From Rhinolophus ferrumequinum (Eukaryota > Chordata > Mammalia > Chiroptera > Rhinolophidae), in NCBI RefSeq assembly GCF_004115265.2, contig NC_046296.1, positions 25,054,795 through 25,118,794 of the forward strand: DNA of 64,000 nucleotides. Direction: 5' to 3'. Of the stretch, positions 11,226 through 22,410 are shown piece after piece (position 1 is the stretch's first letter; the number at the start of each line of letters is the position of its first letter). The position numbers and the translations under genes were made by a program. The notes below the pieces were generated by a model that was not told where the DNA came from, ran no database searches, and saw only the letters and a program-made list of their open reading frames with translations.

Positions 11226-11529
11226 ATGGGCAAGGCTAGGCTACAGCAACACTTGCAAGATCTCACTAGATTAACAGGACAGACGTTGATTTCTTATGTG
11301 TAGGGCTCTGCTTCATTCATTTTCACTCTATGATTCAGACTAATAGAGGCTCCACTACTTGGACTATTGCAGTCTCACCCTAGCAACAAAATGCTTTCAC
11401 CTTGAAGGGGCCCATAGCTTCCATTCATAGTTCTTTGGCCAAGGTAAATCGGTGGCCTCAGTTAACCTCACGGGGTAAGGAAGTGTAATTCTCCTGTTCC
11501 TAGAAAGGGAAGAACCAGAAATGCGGGCG
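11226..11529. repeat. Probable insertion inside the ancient repeat
   Basis: This segment interrupts the ancient repeat: the flanking halves are collinear with other copies and this part is not. The text 'tttcttatgtgtagggctctgc' and 'ggcccatagcttccattcatagttctttggccaa' suggests an old LTR-type repeat in reverse orientation. Not assigned. Confidence 0.35.
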
Positions 11530-11690
11530 AGCAACATTAATGTGAGATATATAATGGAAAGCCACCGGCATCGTGGAACTGGATGAGATGACCAGGTAGT
11601 AGTGAGTGCAGACAGAGAAAAATAAGAAGTCCAACTGTGAAGTCCTGGGGACCTCCAATATCCACAGTCCATGACCTCAGTTGGTACCAT
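11530..11690 (+). repeat. Long ancient mammalian repeat, part 2
   Basis: The series 'ggaactggatgagatgaccagg', 'gtgagtgcagacagagaa' and 'gtcctgggga' continues the repeat begun at 10195 in the same orientation. Confidence 0.5.
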
Positions 11691-12844
11691 GAGCTGAGAT
11701 GACAATTCTGTTCCCCTTGGTTATATCAGTAATTTGTAACTCCAGGATGAAGTAATGAATCAACAGCACTAATACCTTAGTATAAGTAAGTAAATTGTGC
11801 TTAAGTAAGTACAAATAGCAAGTTTAAAAATTTTTGTGCTACTTGTATATGGTTTGTTCTTTATGATGCTTTCAGTGATTAAGTTGATCTGATTTATTTA
11901 TTAATTTTGTAAATCTGCTTTTGATTTATAAGAGTCAGTTGAGTGACTGAGAAGATTTCACTTTTTAGATTCATAAGTCTTCTGTTTGGTGTTTGAAGTT
12001 CTTGGAAGAATCAGATAGGTTATGGTTGTGACTGGTTTGAAATCTCTAAAGGAATTTAATTAATCAAATTCGAAAATGTGTTCAATGTTTAGGAAGAAAT
12101 TAATCTGTCAGATGTATAAGCTTGTTGGGAATAAATCAAACAGAAAGTGGAAGTGAGTGTTGTCATTTTAACACAAAAATTACTAGACTTATAAATAAAT
12201 AAAACCTTTCTGTTGAACTTAGAGGCGTTAGAAAAAAATTAGGTTTCTAGGTTTATAAGCTGGTACAATATTAATAAAACCATGAGTAATATCTAGTGTT
12301 CTTTTCCACATACAATAACTCCTATAATGCTAAAGACCCAACCATCCTCCCCGGTTGCTTGTCATCATGGCGGAGGGGCACCTATGTGACACTGTGATGC
12401 AGGGACCCCTCAGCGCTTGCTACTCTACCTCAGGGGGCTGTCTCTGGGTCAATGTCCAGTCCCTCCCAGTTGTTCTAGTTGCCACTGTTCTGATTGGCCT
12501 ATCCTCTATCTTGATGGGTGTACATCTTTTCTGATGGGTTGGGAAAGAACTAACTATTCAGCGTTTTGAATATTGTTAGTTATTTGGGGTCAAGGTCATG
12601 TCCCATGCCATTTGTTTTGGTTTTAACATCACTACATGCCGAAGTTCTTTATCCCGACTTTAGATCTCCTTATTCAGCCAACTGTCCCCATAACCCCCGA
12701 GTCTGCTCCTGGGCCTGTGGGAACTTCTGGGAATACGTGCTCCAACAGTGAGATCCTTCTGGCCAGGACCCTGTTTGATTCACCTTCCTACGCCCAGCAC
12801 CTTGCCAGTTGCTAGGAGCATTGCAGACACGACTGTATAGCACA
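11691..12844. other. AT-rich single-copy sequence
   Basis: No recognised repeats or exons. Between 11860 and 12300 it is strongly AT-rich, with several TTAATTAA-like cores ('ttaattaatcaaatt' near 12058). The part at 12340-12780 is more GC-rich but shows no exon. Confidence 0.4.
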
Positions 12845-12966
12845 GGCACTTGTTGAACAGTAGCAGTATGATGTGGTGGTTTGTTGATGAGTAGCTATAT
12901 GGTATAGTGTTTTGTTGAACTGTATAGCAGTATAGAGTTGTGGTTTGTTGAATGGTACAGCATATG
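12845..12966. repeat. Imperfect ~45-base minisatellite, three units
   Basis: Three diverged units built on 'gtggtttgttga', 'gta(t)agcagtat' and 'gtttgttgaa' follow each other: near 12849-12890, 12891-12935 and 12936-12966. Tandem duplication with drift. No coding meaning. Confidence 0.65.
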
Positions 12967-12969
12967 GAG

Positions 12970-13185
12970 AGAGGAGTCAAACTGTGTTTATATCTTTCCT
13001 GGCCACTTATTTGCTATGTGATCTTGGGAAAGTTACTTAACCTTTCTGTGCCTCATTTTATCTTCTAAAAAATGGAGCTAACAACCTGATCATGTTGCTG
13101 AGAATTGAATGAGCTATGTACATAAAATAATGAGCACAGCTCCTGATACGTGGTAGAATGCTTAATAAATGTTAACTAAAATAAT
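12970..13185 (+). mobile_element. MIR SINE
   Basis: The core-SINE order is clear: 'tggccacttatttgctatgtgatcttgggaaagttacttaacc', 'tgtgcctcattttatc', 'aaaatgga', 'tgagaattgaatgag', 'gcttaataaatgtta'. Degraded and ancient; tRNA-derived, once mobilised by L2. Confidence 0.88.
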
Positions 13186-14462
13186 AATTATATAACATAT
13201 ATTTGTTATCATTTTATGTGGTCTAGTTCAGTTACTTGAATGAGTTCATGTGTCAGAATGAAGAGGTGGTGGTGGCGGGGGGAACAACACTCCAAATCCT
13301 AATTCCACCCAAGCAAAAAGAATTTGAATGATTATTTGACTATTGCAAGGAAGAATCCAGCAAAACCTTGCAGTGGAATAGCGGAGGAGGTTAGATATTT
13401 TCTGGTGAACTTGTTTTCTTTCTTTTGCCTTATATCCTGGCCCAGCTTTCCTGTACTGGGGGTGAGTCACCACCCACAAGGAAGGCACTTGCAGAGAGGG
13501 TGTTGGAAAATCCAAGCTGCACCATGAAAGGTCATCTCCAGTGAACAGGAAGAGGACTGGGCAGTGGGCCCTGCTTGGCAGCTGACCCTGGCCCTTGGCA
13601 AGCCTTCCCCACCGGTTTGGCATGTTGTAGGAGTGCACAGGTCATCCTGACTCCTGTCTACTCTGTACCCGCCTCCCACACCGAGGGCCAGTGGGAAGGT
13701 CACACATCTCTCTTTTGAATCATCGCCGTGTTTAGACTGCTGAGTCCAAGCTAAGTGGGGACACTGACCCTTATGAACTGAAATCAGATCCCTGTCTTGC
13801 CATGAAAGGCAGAAGGATTGCATTGGGCAGTATATGAGGAATGGTAAAATCTGCACAGGAGCGAAGGTCAACATCAGCAGTGATAAGTCATACAGATAAT
13901 ATATACCCTTAATACGATATTTTGTGTCTTTTATATATTTGTGTTTTAATTACTTTATGTCTTTTAAAAATCACCTGTGTCTCTATTGGAAACAGCCTTG
14001 CTGTGGCTGAAAGGTATATGAGGCACAGCCTCCAGTCTGTCCTTTCAGTGCTGTGTGCTATGAAAATCTCACCGTGCCCAGACACATTGGAACAAAGGGG
14101 CAAAGAACTTGTGATAGTTGAGTCCCTTAGATTAGGCTACTCCAAATAGTGTTCATTGTTTCACCTTGGGTAATACACATCTATATTACTTTTTTCTTTT
14201 AGAAAATTAAAGCTCAGATTGCTCATCTTCACTTTAAAGTATTCTAAGTTTGTGTTTGGTTTAGATACCATTTAGAACGCCAAGACCCTTCTTTTCATTT
14301 AAAGCTTTCTTATTTTGGCCATAGATCAAAGTTAAACATGTTAGTGTTGTATAATTGTTTAATATGGAATACACATTGCTTAATACCATGAACATATGTT
14401 TAAATTATGTGACAAGGTATGTGGCATTTATGACAATCAATCAATAGATGACGTACATGGGC
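13186..14462. other. Single-copy sequence
   Basis: No exon or repeat named with confidence. The 130-residue minus-strand frame at 13246-13638 has no recognisable motif, and its C-terminal proline run comes from a GGTGGT-rich tract. Confidence 0.4.
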
Positions 14463-14960
14463 GTAAAATAGGATTGCACTTAGCTGTATGTAATAGGAAT
14501 CTGACAATAATGGCTTAACTAAATAGGGCTTTTTTTTGCCTATAAAAAGAAATTTGGAACTGAGCAGACCAGGGCTGGTGCAGTGACTCTATGATGTCAT
14601 CAAGAACCCAACTTCATCTGGCTCCTTGGATCACCATCCTTAGCATGACTTTTGACCTCACGGTCACAAGGTGGCTGCTGCAGCTCCAGATGTCAGATCT
14701 GTCCTAGGCAGGAAAAAGGAAGACAAAAACATAAGGCAAAAGGTGCAAGGCAGCTGAATCTTTCCCTTACACCAGGAAAACACCTTTCTGGAAGCCCATT
14801 CAGTACACATCTCCTTACATCTCCCTGACCCAAACTCTGTTACATGGCGACTACACTACTAGCTGCAAAGGAGCTGAGAAAAGTCAAGTCTTGTAGCTGG
14901 GCCATGGGCACCCTCAACAAAATCAGGATTCTACTGGTAAGGAAGGCAAGGAGAGTGGAT
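14463..14960 (-). repeat. Old mammalian interspersed repeat (reverse), unassigned
   Basis: The stretch runs 'aataatggcttaact', 'gaccagggctggtgcagtgactctatgatgtcatcaagaaccca', 'tcacggtcacaaggtggctgctgcagctccag', 'tacatggcgactacact', 'ggcaccctcaacaaaatcaggattct'. It is a familiar dispersed mammalian repeat in reverse orientation, also present near 34480 and 56150. Likely an old LTR-type fossil. Family not assigned. Confidence 0.5.
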
Positions 14961-15894
14961 GTTATGTAGGCGATTTCAGCATCTGCCACTATGCGCTCGC
15001 AAACCAGGTGGTAATTGTTGCCCCTGCCCCAAAGCAGACAGCAAATGTCCTTCAGGAATGGCTCCAGCTGTTCTGCTAAAGGCAGATTATTATACAACTA
15101 AAATAATATTTCTTTAGTTGAGTTTTTTACATATATGTTTTTCTGGAATAAATTTTGACAGAAAAATAGCATCAACATCAGTTATTTTCATGGAACATAT
15201 TAAATTTCTTCAGAGCACAGTTTAGGAAATTCTGGCCTCAGTCATGGAAATAACCAATTCCAAATGACAGATATATTTTACATTAAGAAAACCCAAAACT
15301 TACTTCAATATTTCTTTAAATCGTATCTTCTCTTAGATTAAAATTTTTTAATTTAATAACCTATTTATATATACTTAGGACTACAAATTTTCATTTCAAA
15401 ATTTCAAATGGATAAATAGTAACACATCGATGGTGTAAATCTTTTGAAAACAATAATGTGCACTTGTCAATCTGGATCGTTTTAGTATCTGCTTCATTGT
15501 TTTGGCATTCTCCCTGCCGTAGTCACAAAGACTTCTTTTACTCCTTCTACTGACACTGGTCCACATCTTGAGTGAAATTAATCCTTCTTTCTTGTACTCA
15601 ATTCTGGACTGCATTTTTAAATGTAAAAATAATGCCTGTTATGAGAATACAAGTTCATTTCAAAATAAAAAACAAAAAAAACCCCACAAACATTTGTCTT
15701 AGCTAGCATAGTTATCTCAGAGATAACTATTAGCATTATTTATATTCTTGCAGAGTTTTAGAATGCATATATATTTTTTAATATGCAAAAATGTGCATAT
15801 AAAAGATGTGGTTAACTGCCTATGCAACATCCACTCTTGTGCTCTTCTAAACAACCCTATTTTGTTGAAGAAATTCAAGCTATTATTTAAGCCT
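14961..15894. other. AT-rich single-copy sequence
   Basis: No recognised gene or repeat. Confidence 0.35.
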
Positions 15895-16145
15895 TTCAAT
15901 CAAGAAAGGCACATGATGAAATTCTGGCCATTGAGATTTGAGAAGAAGTCGCCGGGGGTTTCTAGAAAAGACTCCGCCATCACCAGGCAAAGGCAGCCGC
16001 TTTTCCCCCACTGATGTTGCCTCATCTGAACTGGATGCCCAGAACCACAGCCACCATGTGTCCATGAGGGAGTGAGCCAGAGGACCAAGGTGACATGAAT
16101 ATGGACTTCTCATAAGGGCATCATGGTAAAGACCCTCATTGTTTA
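15895..16145 (+). mobile_element. Old LTR fossil fragment, ERVL-MaLR-like
   Basis: The run 'ggccattgagatttgagaagaagtcgccgggggtttctagaaaag' followed by 'tgcctcatctgaactggatgcccagaacc' follows an MLT1-like middle section. Partial, degraded, old. Confidence 0.45.
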
Positions 16146-16207
16146 AGTCAAACAGGCCAGGGTTGTCTGTATTTTTCCACTGAATACGTCATAACTGATA
16201 GACTCTA

Positions 16208-16338
16208 TACAGAGGGTGCCAAAAAATATATACACATTTTAAGAAAGGAAAAAACTGTATTAAAATGGTAATACTCAATATATATCAACAACAAAAGATA
16301 AACACGAGTCATGTGTATACATTTTTTGGCACCCCAAT
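16208..16338 (-). mobile_element. Mariner-like MITE, copy B
   Basis: About 130 bases with near-perfect inverted ends ('agagggtgccaaaaaatatatacac' left, 'gtgtatacattttttggcacccc' right). The interior is the reverse complement of copy A (8940-9066). Non-autonomous. Its ends are the best preserved of the three copies. Confidence 0.88.
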
Positions 16339-16373
16339 ATTTTTTTATTATTATAGAAATGGAATCTCATTAT

Positions 16374-16490
16374 CTAGGTTGATTATCTTGTCCTCATTCG
16401 CATGGGGCTTTCCAGGTCTGAAAACTGAAAGTCCTACATGCCAGGAACCCCTTAAGTCCTTGGAAAACCCAGAATATTAGTCACCCTACA
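16374..16490. mobile_element. Short palindromic DNA repeat (~115 bases), copy 1
   Basis: The left arm 'taggttgattatcttgtcc' and the right end 'atattagtcacccta' are inverted with respect to each other. The overall layout matches the element at 39880-39971: 'gaccagctgtcc..gggactttccagg..cccgggaac..gtcaccct'. Probably an old DNA-transposon MITE. Family not named. Confidence 0.5.
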
Positions 16491-16526
16491 TTATAGATGC
16501 TTTTGCAACTTTTTCTTCACTTAAAA

Positions 16527-16761
16527 CCAGGTGCCAAAAAAATATATACAAGTGGACACTTTGGTCAACGTTGCTCAAGCAGTAGTTAGTAGTAATCAGA
16601 AGTGTCTGGACACTGATGGTAACCATTCTGAGCACCTCTTGTAATTGCAGAAGTCAAACGTGACTTGTAGTCATCTTTTGTTACCATTATATATTGAGTA
16701 TTACAATTTTAATACAGTTTTCCTTGCTTAAAATGTGTATACATTTTTGGGAACCCTCTGT
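16527..16761 (+). mobile_element. Mariner-like element, longer deletion derivative (copy C)
   Basis: It shares both ends with copies A and B ('aggtgccaaaaaaatatataca' left, 'gtgtatacatttttgggaaccct' right, flanked by TA). It also keeps an extra internal segment of about 100 bases. In that segment 16564-16644 reads as an open tail ending ..KCLDTDGNHSEHLL followed by TAA. A short basic tail ending in a GxHFE-like motif is typical of mariner transposase C-termini. The catalytic part is absent. It links the MITEs to their parent family. Confidence 0.72.
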
Positions 16762-17309
16762 ATATCTTGCATATCTTTCCATATTAATATACAAACAATT
16801 ATATTATTAATTTGAGAGCTATTTAGAATTCCTTTCGCTAACTTTTTAATTAACCTAACCCACTACTTTTGTTAGTAATATTATACCTTGTTGGTTTTAA
16901 AAGAAGAGTTATATAAGCATTCTGGTCTCAACTCATTTTTTTCTTTGAGTCTAAGATTTTACAATAAAATGACCTGTGAGTAGGCAGCAGAATCCATTAA
17001 AATAAATAAACAAAATCCCAAGGCATTGTATATTTTAACTTGTACATCAGCCCCTGTTAATGGAATTATGTGTCTGCCATTTTCATTCCATGTGTCACTT
17101 TCTCATTTGTTCTGTCCTCCCGGGGTCCAAGTTTGAAGGAGAATTTGCTGATGTCACCACAGAAGTTCTCCGTCCTGCATCGCACTCCAAATGAATGTTT
17201 CCAGTCTTTCAAACTTGAAACGAGTTTGCTGGAATCTAGGTTAAACTTAACTTTGGTAGCAGAATGAACGAATATTTGAGTGAATGATTAGATCAAAACC
17301 ATTTTTGTG
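16762..17309. other. Single-copy sequence
   Basis: AT-rich. No gene or repeat identified with confidence. Confidence 0.35.
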
Positions 17310-18034
17310 CCTTTTTTTCCTTTTCTTTTTTTTTTTTTTTGCCGCATCTACTGTGAAGATGAAGACCATTCTCAGCAATCAGACAGTGGACGTCCCAGAA
17401 AATGTGGACGTCACTCTGAAGAGACGCACCATGATTGGGAAGCGCCCCAGAGGCACCCTGCGGAGGGGCTGCAATCACATCCATGTAGAGCTCAGTCCCC
17501 TTGGAAAGAAAAGAAGAGGCTCCGCGTTGACCAATGGTGGGGAAATAGAAAGGAACTGGCTCCTGTTCGCACTCTCTGTCATCCCGTACAGAACATGATC
17601 AAGGGTGTTACCTTGGGCTTCCCTTACAAGATGAGGTCTGTGTGTGCTCACTTCTCCATCAATGTCATTATTCAGGAGAATGGTTCTCTTGTGGAAATCC
17701 GAAATTTCTTGGGTGAAAATACATCCGCGGGGTTTGGATGAAGTCAGGTGTGTCTTGTTCAATATCTCAAGTCCAGAAAGATGAGTTAATTCTTGAAGGA
17801 AATGACATTGAACTTGGATCAAATTTAGCTGCTTTGATTCTACAAAAGTTAAAAACAAGAATATCAGAAAATTTGGGGATGGCTTCTATGTTTCTGAAAA
17901 AGGCACAGTTCAGCAGGCTGATGAACTAGATCTACGAAGTTGTCCAGCTACCGAAATGCCAAGATGTTGAGTGATTCCTTAGGCTTATTTGTGATATTTT
18001 AAAGATGCAAAAAAGTAGTATATTGGAAAAAAAA
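17310..18034 (+). pseudogene. RPL9: RPL9 processed pseudogene, copy 1
   Basis: An intronless copy of the mRNA for 60S ribosomal protein L9 (uL6), a structural protein of the large ribosomal subunit. The ATG at 17359 opens [20 protein letters not shown], the RPL9 start. Later segments in other frames match the family ([11 protein letters not shown] near 17590, [18 protein letters not shown] near 17665, [16 protein letters not shown] near 17780). Single-base deletions near the LGKKKKRLR codons and the FLGEKY codons, and a ~7-base deletion after the AALIQQ codons, shift the frame. These same lesions occur in copy 2. A 3' UTR and a short A-tail (18027-18034) follow. The 5' side is a long T-tract (17311-17340), probably an expanded pyrimidine-rich 5' UTR. 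A possible short TSD, tttgtg, lies at 17304 and 18035. Not translatable as L9. Confidence 0.95.
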
Positions 18035-18239
18035 TTTGTGATAAGAACATTTCTGTGTCAGAAAATTTTCAGCATATTTTTCTTTTGGGAAGTTGAATAA
18101 TGAATTATTTAGGGTCATTTTCACCATAAATAATAGAAAACCCATTGAAAATTGGTTTTAAGATTTTAATAATAAAATTGGTATTTATTATTCTCTCTTA
18201 TAACAGGAAGTCTGGAGATGGGGATAGTCTGGGTCTTAG
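18035..18239. other. Short AT-rich single-copy stretch
   Basis: No recognised element between the retrocopy tail and the MIR. Confidence 0.35.
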
Positions 18240-18430
18240 CTCAAAAGTTCAGTGACACCATCAAAGGTCACATCTCTAAGCCTCAGTTTCTTTGTCTTTA
18301 AAATGGGCCTAATAAACCTCCCCTCTAAGGGTGTTGGGAGGTCTGGAAACAACGCATGAAAGCACTTAGAACAGCTTCTGGCACTGACTGAACATTGTGT
18401 AAATATTTGTTATTCTCATTTTTGCTGCAA
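18240..18430 (+). mobile_element. MIR SINE
   Basis: The core order is 'taagcctcagtttctttgtctttaaaatgggcctaataa', 'gggtgttgggaggtctg', 'agcacttagaacagcttctggca' and 'taaatatttgttatt'. Ancient and degraded. Confidence 0.82.
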
Positions 18431-18737
18431 TTCCAAAACAAACTGTCTGGTTTCCTAAGCTGAACTAAATCAGATAAAAACAGCAAATGAGAAAGTACAC
18501 TTGTATAATTGTTTACAGGCACCTTGTTATTTTAAGTTCGTTCTGAAAGATGGTGGGCAAATGTGTGGGAGGGAAATCAAAATTATTTCCTAGATGCCTA
18601 AAGAACGAGTGCATCTGGGGTCGAGTATGGGTTGCGTTATTGTTCCCCTCCACTTTGCCATCACTGTAGTTTCTAGTATTTTTTAAATTAAAAAAAAAAT
18701 TCACTTTTTAAGATGCTTATCATCAAAAAGGGGACTA
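18431..18737. other. Single-copy sequence
   Basis: Nothing recognised. Confidence 0.35.
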
Positions 18738-19236
18738 TGGTAACCTGAATAACGGCCCCCAAATATGTCTGAGTCCAAATCCCCAGAACGTTTGACTACT
18801 TTCACTTCCGTGACAGGGTAATTGTAGCAGATGGAATTAGGTTGCTAATCAGCTCACCTTAAAATCGGGAGCGTACCCTGGATTATCCTTGTGGGACCAG
18901 TTGATCACAAGGGTACTTCCATGTGGAGGGGAGAGGCAGAAGCCTCAGTGTCAGAGTGGTGTAATGTGAGAGGACCCTACAGGTCATTGCTAGCTTTGAA
19001 GCTAGAAAGGGGTCACCAGCCAAGAAATGTGGGTGCTTTTAGAAGGTGCAAAAGGTAAGAAATGGATTCTCCCCTAGAGCCTCCAAAAGGAAAGCAGTCC
19101 TGCTGACACGTTGGTTTTAGTCCAGTGAGACCCGTTTTGGACTCTGACCTTCAGAACTGTAGGATAATATATCTGTGTTATTTTAAGCCATGAAATTTGT
19201 GGTAATTTGTTACAGCAGCAATAGGAAACCAATACA
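18738..19236 (+). mobile_element. Solo LTR fossil, ERVL-MaLR (MLT1A/B-type)
   Basis: It runs from TGG at 18738 to the MLT1 end 'ataggaaaccaataca' at 19236. Almost every MLT1 block is recognisable, for example 'agatggaattaggttgctaatcagctcacctt', 'ctcccctagagcctccaaaagg', 'agtccagtgagacccgttttggac' and 'ttgttacagcagcaatagg'. No internal region and no clear 5-base duplication. An old eutherian element, the best-preserved MLT1 in this window. Confidence 0.9.
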
Positions 19237-19545
19237 GGGAAAGAATGTGATATCAACTCAAGATGAGGAGCCTCCGATATCCTTTCATGTCAAATCTCAA
19301 CAAACAGAAAGGCAAATACTAACCAGCTATCACACTTACTACACGGCTGTCATCCTGGGGTTGGGGTTGGGCTCAAACCTCACTTCTACATCAGGATCCA
19401 GGAGTCCGTCATGATCCTGGAAATACATCTTCAGTGGGGAAGAATAAAACAGGATGTCACCATTTCATGAAATATGTGAATGGGGTGGAATGAAAGCCAG
19501 GGTATTGGTTAGGTTGCTTAATGGAAGCAGATAATAGCTGGTGGG
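19237..19545. other. Single-copy sequence between two LTRs
   Basis: Nothing recognised. It could in part belong to the next LTR's element. Confidence 0.3.
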
Positions 19546-20050
19546 TGTCAACAAATGAGGAAACAGTGAAATGGTAAGCATAAACAAAGGAAAAGGACGT
19601 CTGAACTAACAGAATTCGGGCGCCATTTGTAGGGAAAATAATCATCTCACCTCTGTGCTTATGGCACGGACATTCAAGGTGATCACGCAGCTTGTGGGCA
19701 AAATTCCTCATCACTATGCTTGTCTCCTGATCACCATCTCTATGTGCTGTAAAAAGCCAACTCTTAACTATCCTGCACCCACCTATGTAAAAGAAGTACC
19801 TGTCTCTCCAATTTACTTTTATCCAATCCCCGAGATTTCCCCCTTGCTTTCTCCCACCCCCTTGATCTATCACAAGTGGATTTCATGTAACCCTCCTCTT
19901 TTGATTCTATGCATAAAATAAGCTGCAAACCGCCATTTCGCGGAGCATTTTCTCCATCCGTTGAGATTTTTGCTTCCCGGCAATTGTCGTCAGTCTGGCT
20001 CAAATAAACTCTCATAAGCTTTCTCTTAGGCTGGATGATTTTCCTTGACA
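19546..20050 (+). mobile_element. Isolated retroviral-type LTR fossil (family unassigned)
   Basis: A 505-base candidate with a perfect 6-base terminal inversion, TGTCAA...TTGACA. A TATA-like 'gcataaaataagc' lies near 19909 and a polyadenylation signal 'aataaa' near 20003, spaced as U3-R-U5 would be. The text before it (ctgtgcttatggcacgg, ccaactcttaactatcctgcac) resembles a U3. No flanking duplication matches (gtggg / atcta), so the border or its history is unclear. A class I ERV is my guess. It looks younger than the MLT1 next to it. Confidence 0.55.
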
Positions 20051-20859
20051 ATCTACATCAAGAAGGGATTGAATAGCTTCCTTATGGCATATTTAAGATG
20101 GCAAAACAATAGGCAAGACATTTGAGGAAAATATTTGCATTCAAAAGCACTGTATTTTCTTTTTAAGCATTAGAGCTTTACAAAGAGTAAACTTGATTAT
20201 CCAAATTACATCCCTTACATCACATCCCTTCTCCAAATGAGAGGCAAAGGAGGCATGGTGGCACTGGTGTTGGGTTTGTGGTTTTGCATGTTAGCGGGTT
20301 CATTCTAGTTTGGGGTTCAAGGCTTAGTCAATCTTCCGTCAGCCCCAGCACTGTGCCCTGTGGGCCTTCTGGAGGCTGTGCCTGGCCCAGGTGCATGGAA
20401 GCCTGCCCAGTGGTGAGGGCTTCGTGCAGGAATGGAGAGACATCTTGATATTTGGTTCCTTTTATGTAAAGTGTTAGCATTAATAATATCAGACTTCACT
20501 GATGATGGGATGTGACTCCAAGTGGAGTGTTATGTTGACCAAGCTTTGTATTTCTTTGCTTAACAGTTACAAAAGACTGATGGCATTTTTAGTCAATAAA
20601 TTTCTGATTCCCATTGTTGATATTTTGGTTCTTAGCTGCTCTGAGAAAGTTCTACCAAACCATTAAACATTTTTTTCAACTATTATCTAATTATTATCCA
20701 TAATTATTTAAGAAGATTTGAATAAAGGTCCATCATAACTTATTTTTCTTTGTTATATATTTATCATATCACATGCATTATTTCATGTTGACATGGAGTC
20801 CCCTAAAATAGCAAACCCTTAGCCATTTTCCCAACATGAACCACACATCAAAGCTATTA
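20051..20859. other. Single-copy sequence
   Basis: No exon or repeat named with confidence. Confidence 0.35.
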
Positions 20860-21098
20860 ATAATAAAGACTACCTTTCACTAGGACCTTACAATGTACAA
20901 GGCACCAAGTTTTATGTGACTTAATTTTCCTAGTAATACTGGGTGATCAACACCTTTAAGATTATCGTATTACTGGTGAGGAAACTGAATCTTGGAAAGG
21001 TTTATTAACTTGCTCAAATCATACAGCTAACAGATGGTGGAGCCAGGGTTCAAATCTAATCCATGTGATTCCAGATTTAAACTCTTAACCACTCCTGA
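20860..21098 (-). mobile_element. MIR SINE (reverse)
   Basis: Reverse MIR order: 'acaatgtacaaggcaccaagt', 'gaggaaactgaatcttggaaaggt', 'cttgctcaaatcatacagctaacagatggtggagccagggttcaaatc', 'ctcttaaccact'. Ancient. Confidence 0.88.
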
Positions 21099-22269
21099 TA
21101 ATGATGCAGAATGTATCTGAGCTTACGAAAACCAGCAAACTACAGCTCATGGGCCAAATCCAGCCTCACGCCAATGGGGACTGCTAGGGCCAGTTAGCTG
21201 CATTCCCTCTGTCCCTATTTCCCAGTCTTCTCCCCTGGCTGGTGGCCACATCTTGCTGTTGTCCAGGGCCCACTGGTCACTACCTACATGTTGGGGACAC
21301 TATCATTGGTAATTGCTGGGCAATGAGCAGTAGAATGTCAATCTGGGAGTTGATGACTTGGCAAGTTGCCTCACTTCCCATGAGGTACTCCAGGTGACAA
21401 GGCCAGGCTCTCCAAGAGGCAGGAGTCTAGGTTTCACAGCATTAGAGTAAAACTGACTGCAGCAACTCTACTCCCTTCCCTACTTTCAGATCCCTCCGCC
21501 TTGGTTCAGCAGCTCTTCTTTCCAAAATGTCTACACTGAACTGGCAAATGGACACAAAGCTGCTCACCACCTGGGATCCACCTCCACCCCTCACCCCCCA
21601 CTCCAGGCAAACTGCTAGGGCTGAAGCAGAAATTTTCCCTCTTGTTATATAATGATCAGAGGACCAATTAGGATCAGAAGGTGGGAGCAAGAGCATCTAC
21701 TTAGTTTGACGCTTCTTCTTTCCTGTGGGGGATTGCCACATCCCTAGTTGATGGCAGACTTGATAGAGAAACCCAATGAGCTGAGAGAACACATAGCTGG
21801 CTACCGTTATGAGGACACTTTTTCACCACTCCTCACGTTTCCTGTGGCAGCATCTACCTAGAGCCACACTCCTGGCTTTTCTCCTTTCCTTCCCTCAATC
21901 TTCCTCTCAGAAGTGACATCTGGTAGGTAACTCTGAGAGAGAGATCTGGGTATGCGGGCCCCGACCCCTTCCTCTTTTGGGATAGACCTGTGTTTTTGTA
22001 AACATCTCAGTATAATGCATTCATCCAACTGGGCCTCGGCCTGGGGAGTGTGTCTAATTCAGAGGCTAACCCTTCATAAACCCACCTGGCCATAGACCTT
22101 AGCTATGTTATCTTAACAGCTTTATAGATAATAAAAGTAATGTTTTCATTCCCATCTGCCAGATTTCTGTGTCTGCATCTCAAATAGTTCAAAACTCAGG
22201 AGGGAGAAAATAAAAGGGTATTATTTCTTTGATTTCTTAAAACCCCATTAATCTCTATGCATTAAAAGT
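21099..22269. other. Mostly single-copy, with a possible hAT scrap
   Basis: The bases near 21128-21185 ('agcaaactacagctcatgggccaaatccagcc') recall an old hAT-type repeat. The remainder is unique. The 84-residue minus-strand frame near 21442-21696 has no motif. Confidence 0.35.
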
Positions 22270-22410
22270 GTCCCCATCCTTCAAGGCCCAGAACAAATGC
22301 CATGCCTGTACCCCATCCCCTGAATGCAGACGTGTCTGTCCTTACTCCAACCTATCCCTGTACTTCTTTGCCTCCCTTTCAATCACTTGTCAAATTTGGC
22401 TTTAGGGTTA
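22270..22410 (+). mobile_element. L2 LINE fragment
   Basis: The run 'ccttcaaggcccagaacaaatgcca' followed by a C/T-rich stretch ending 'tttgcctccctttcaatcact' matches the L2 3' region. Short and ancient. Confidence 0.5.
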
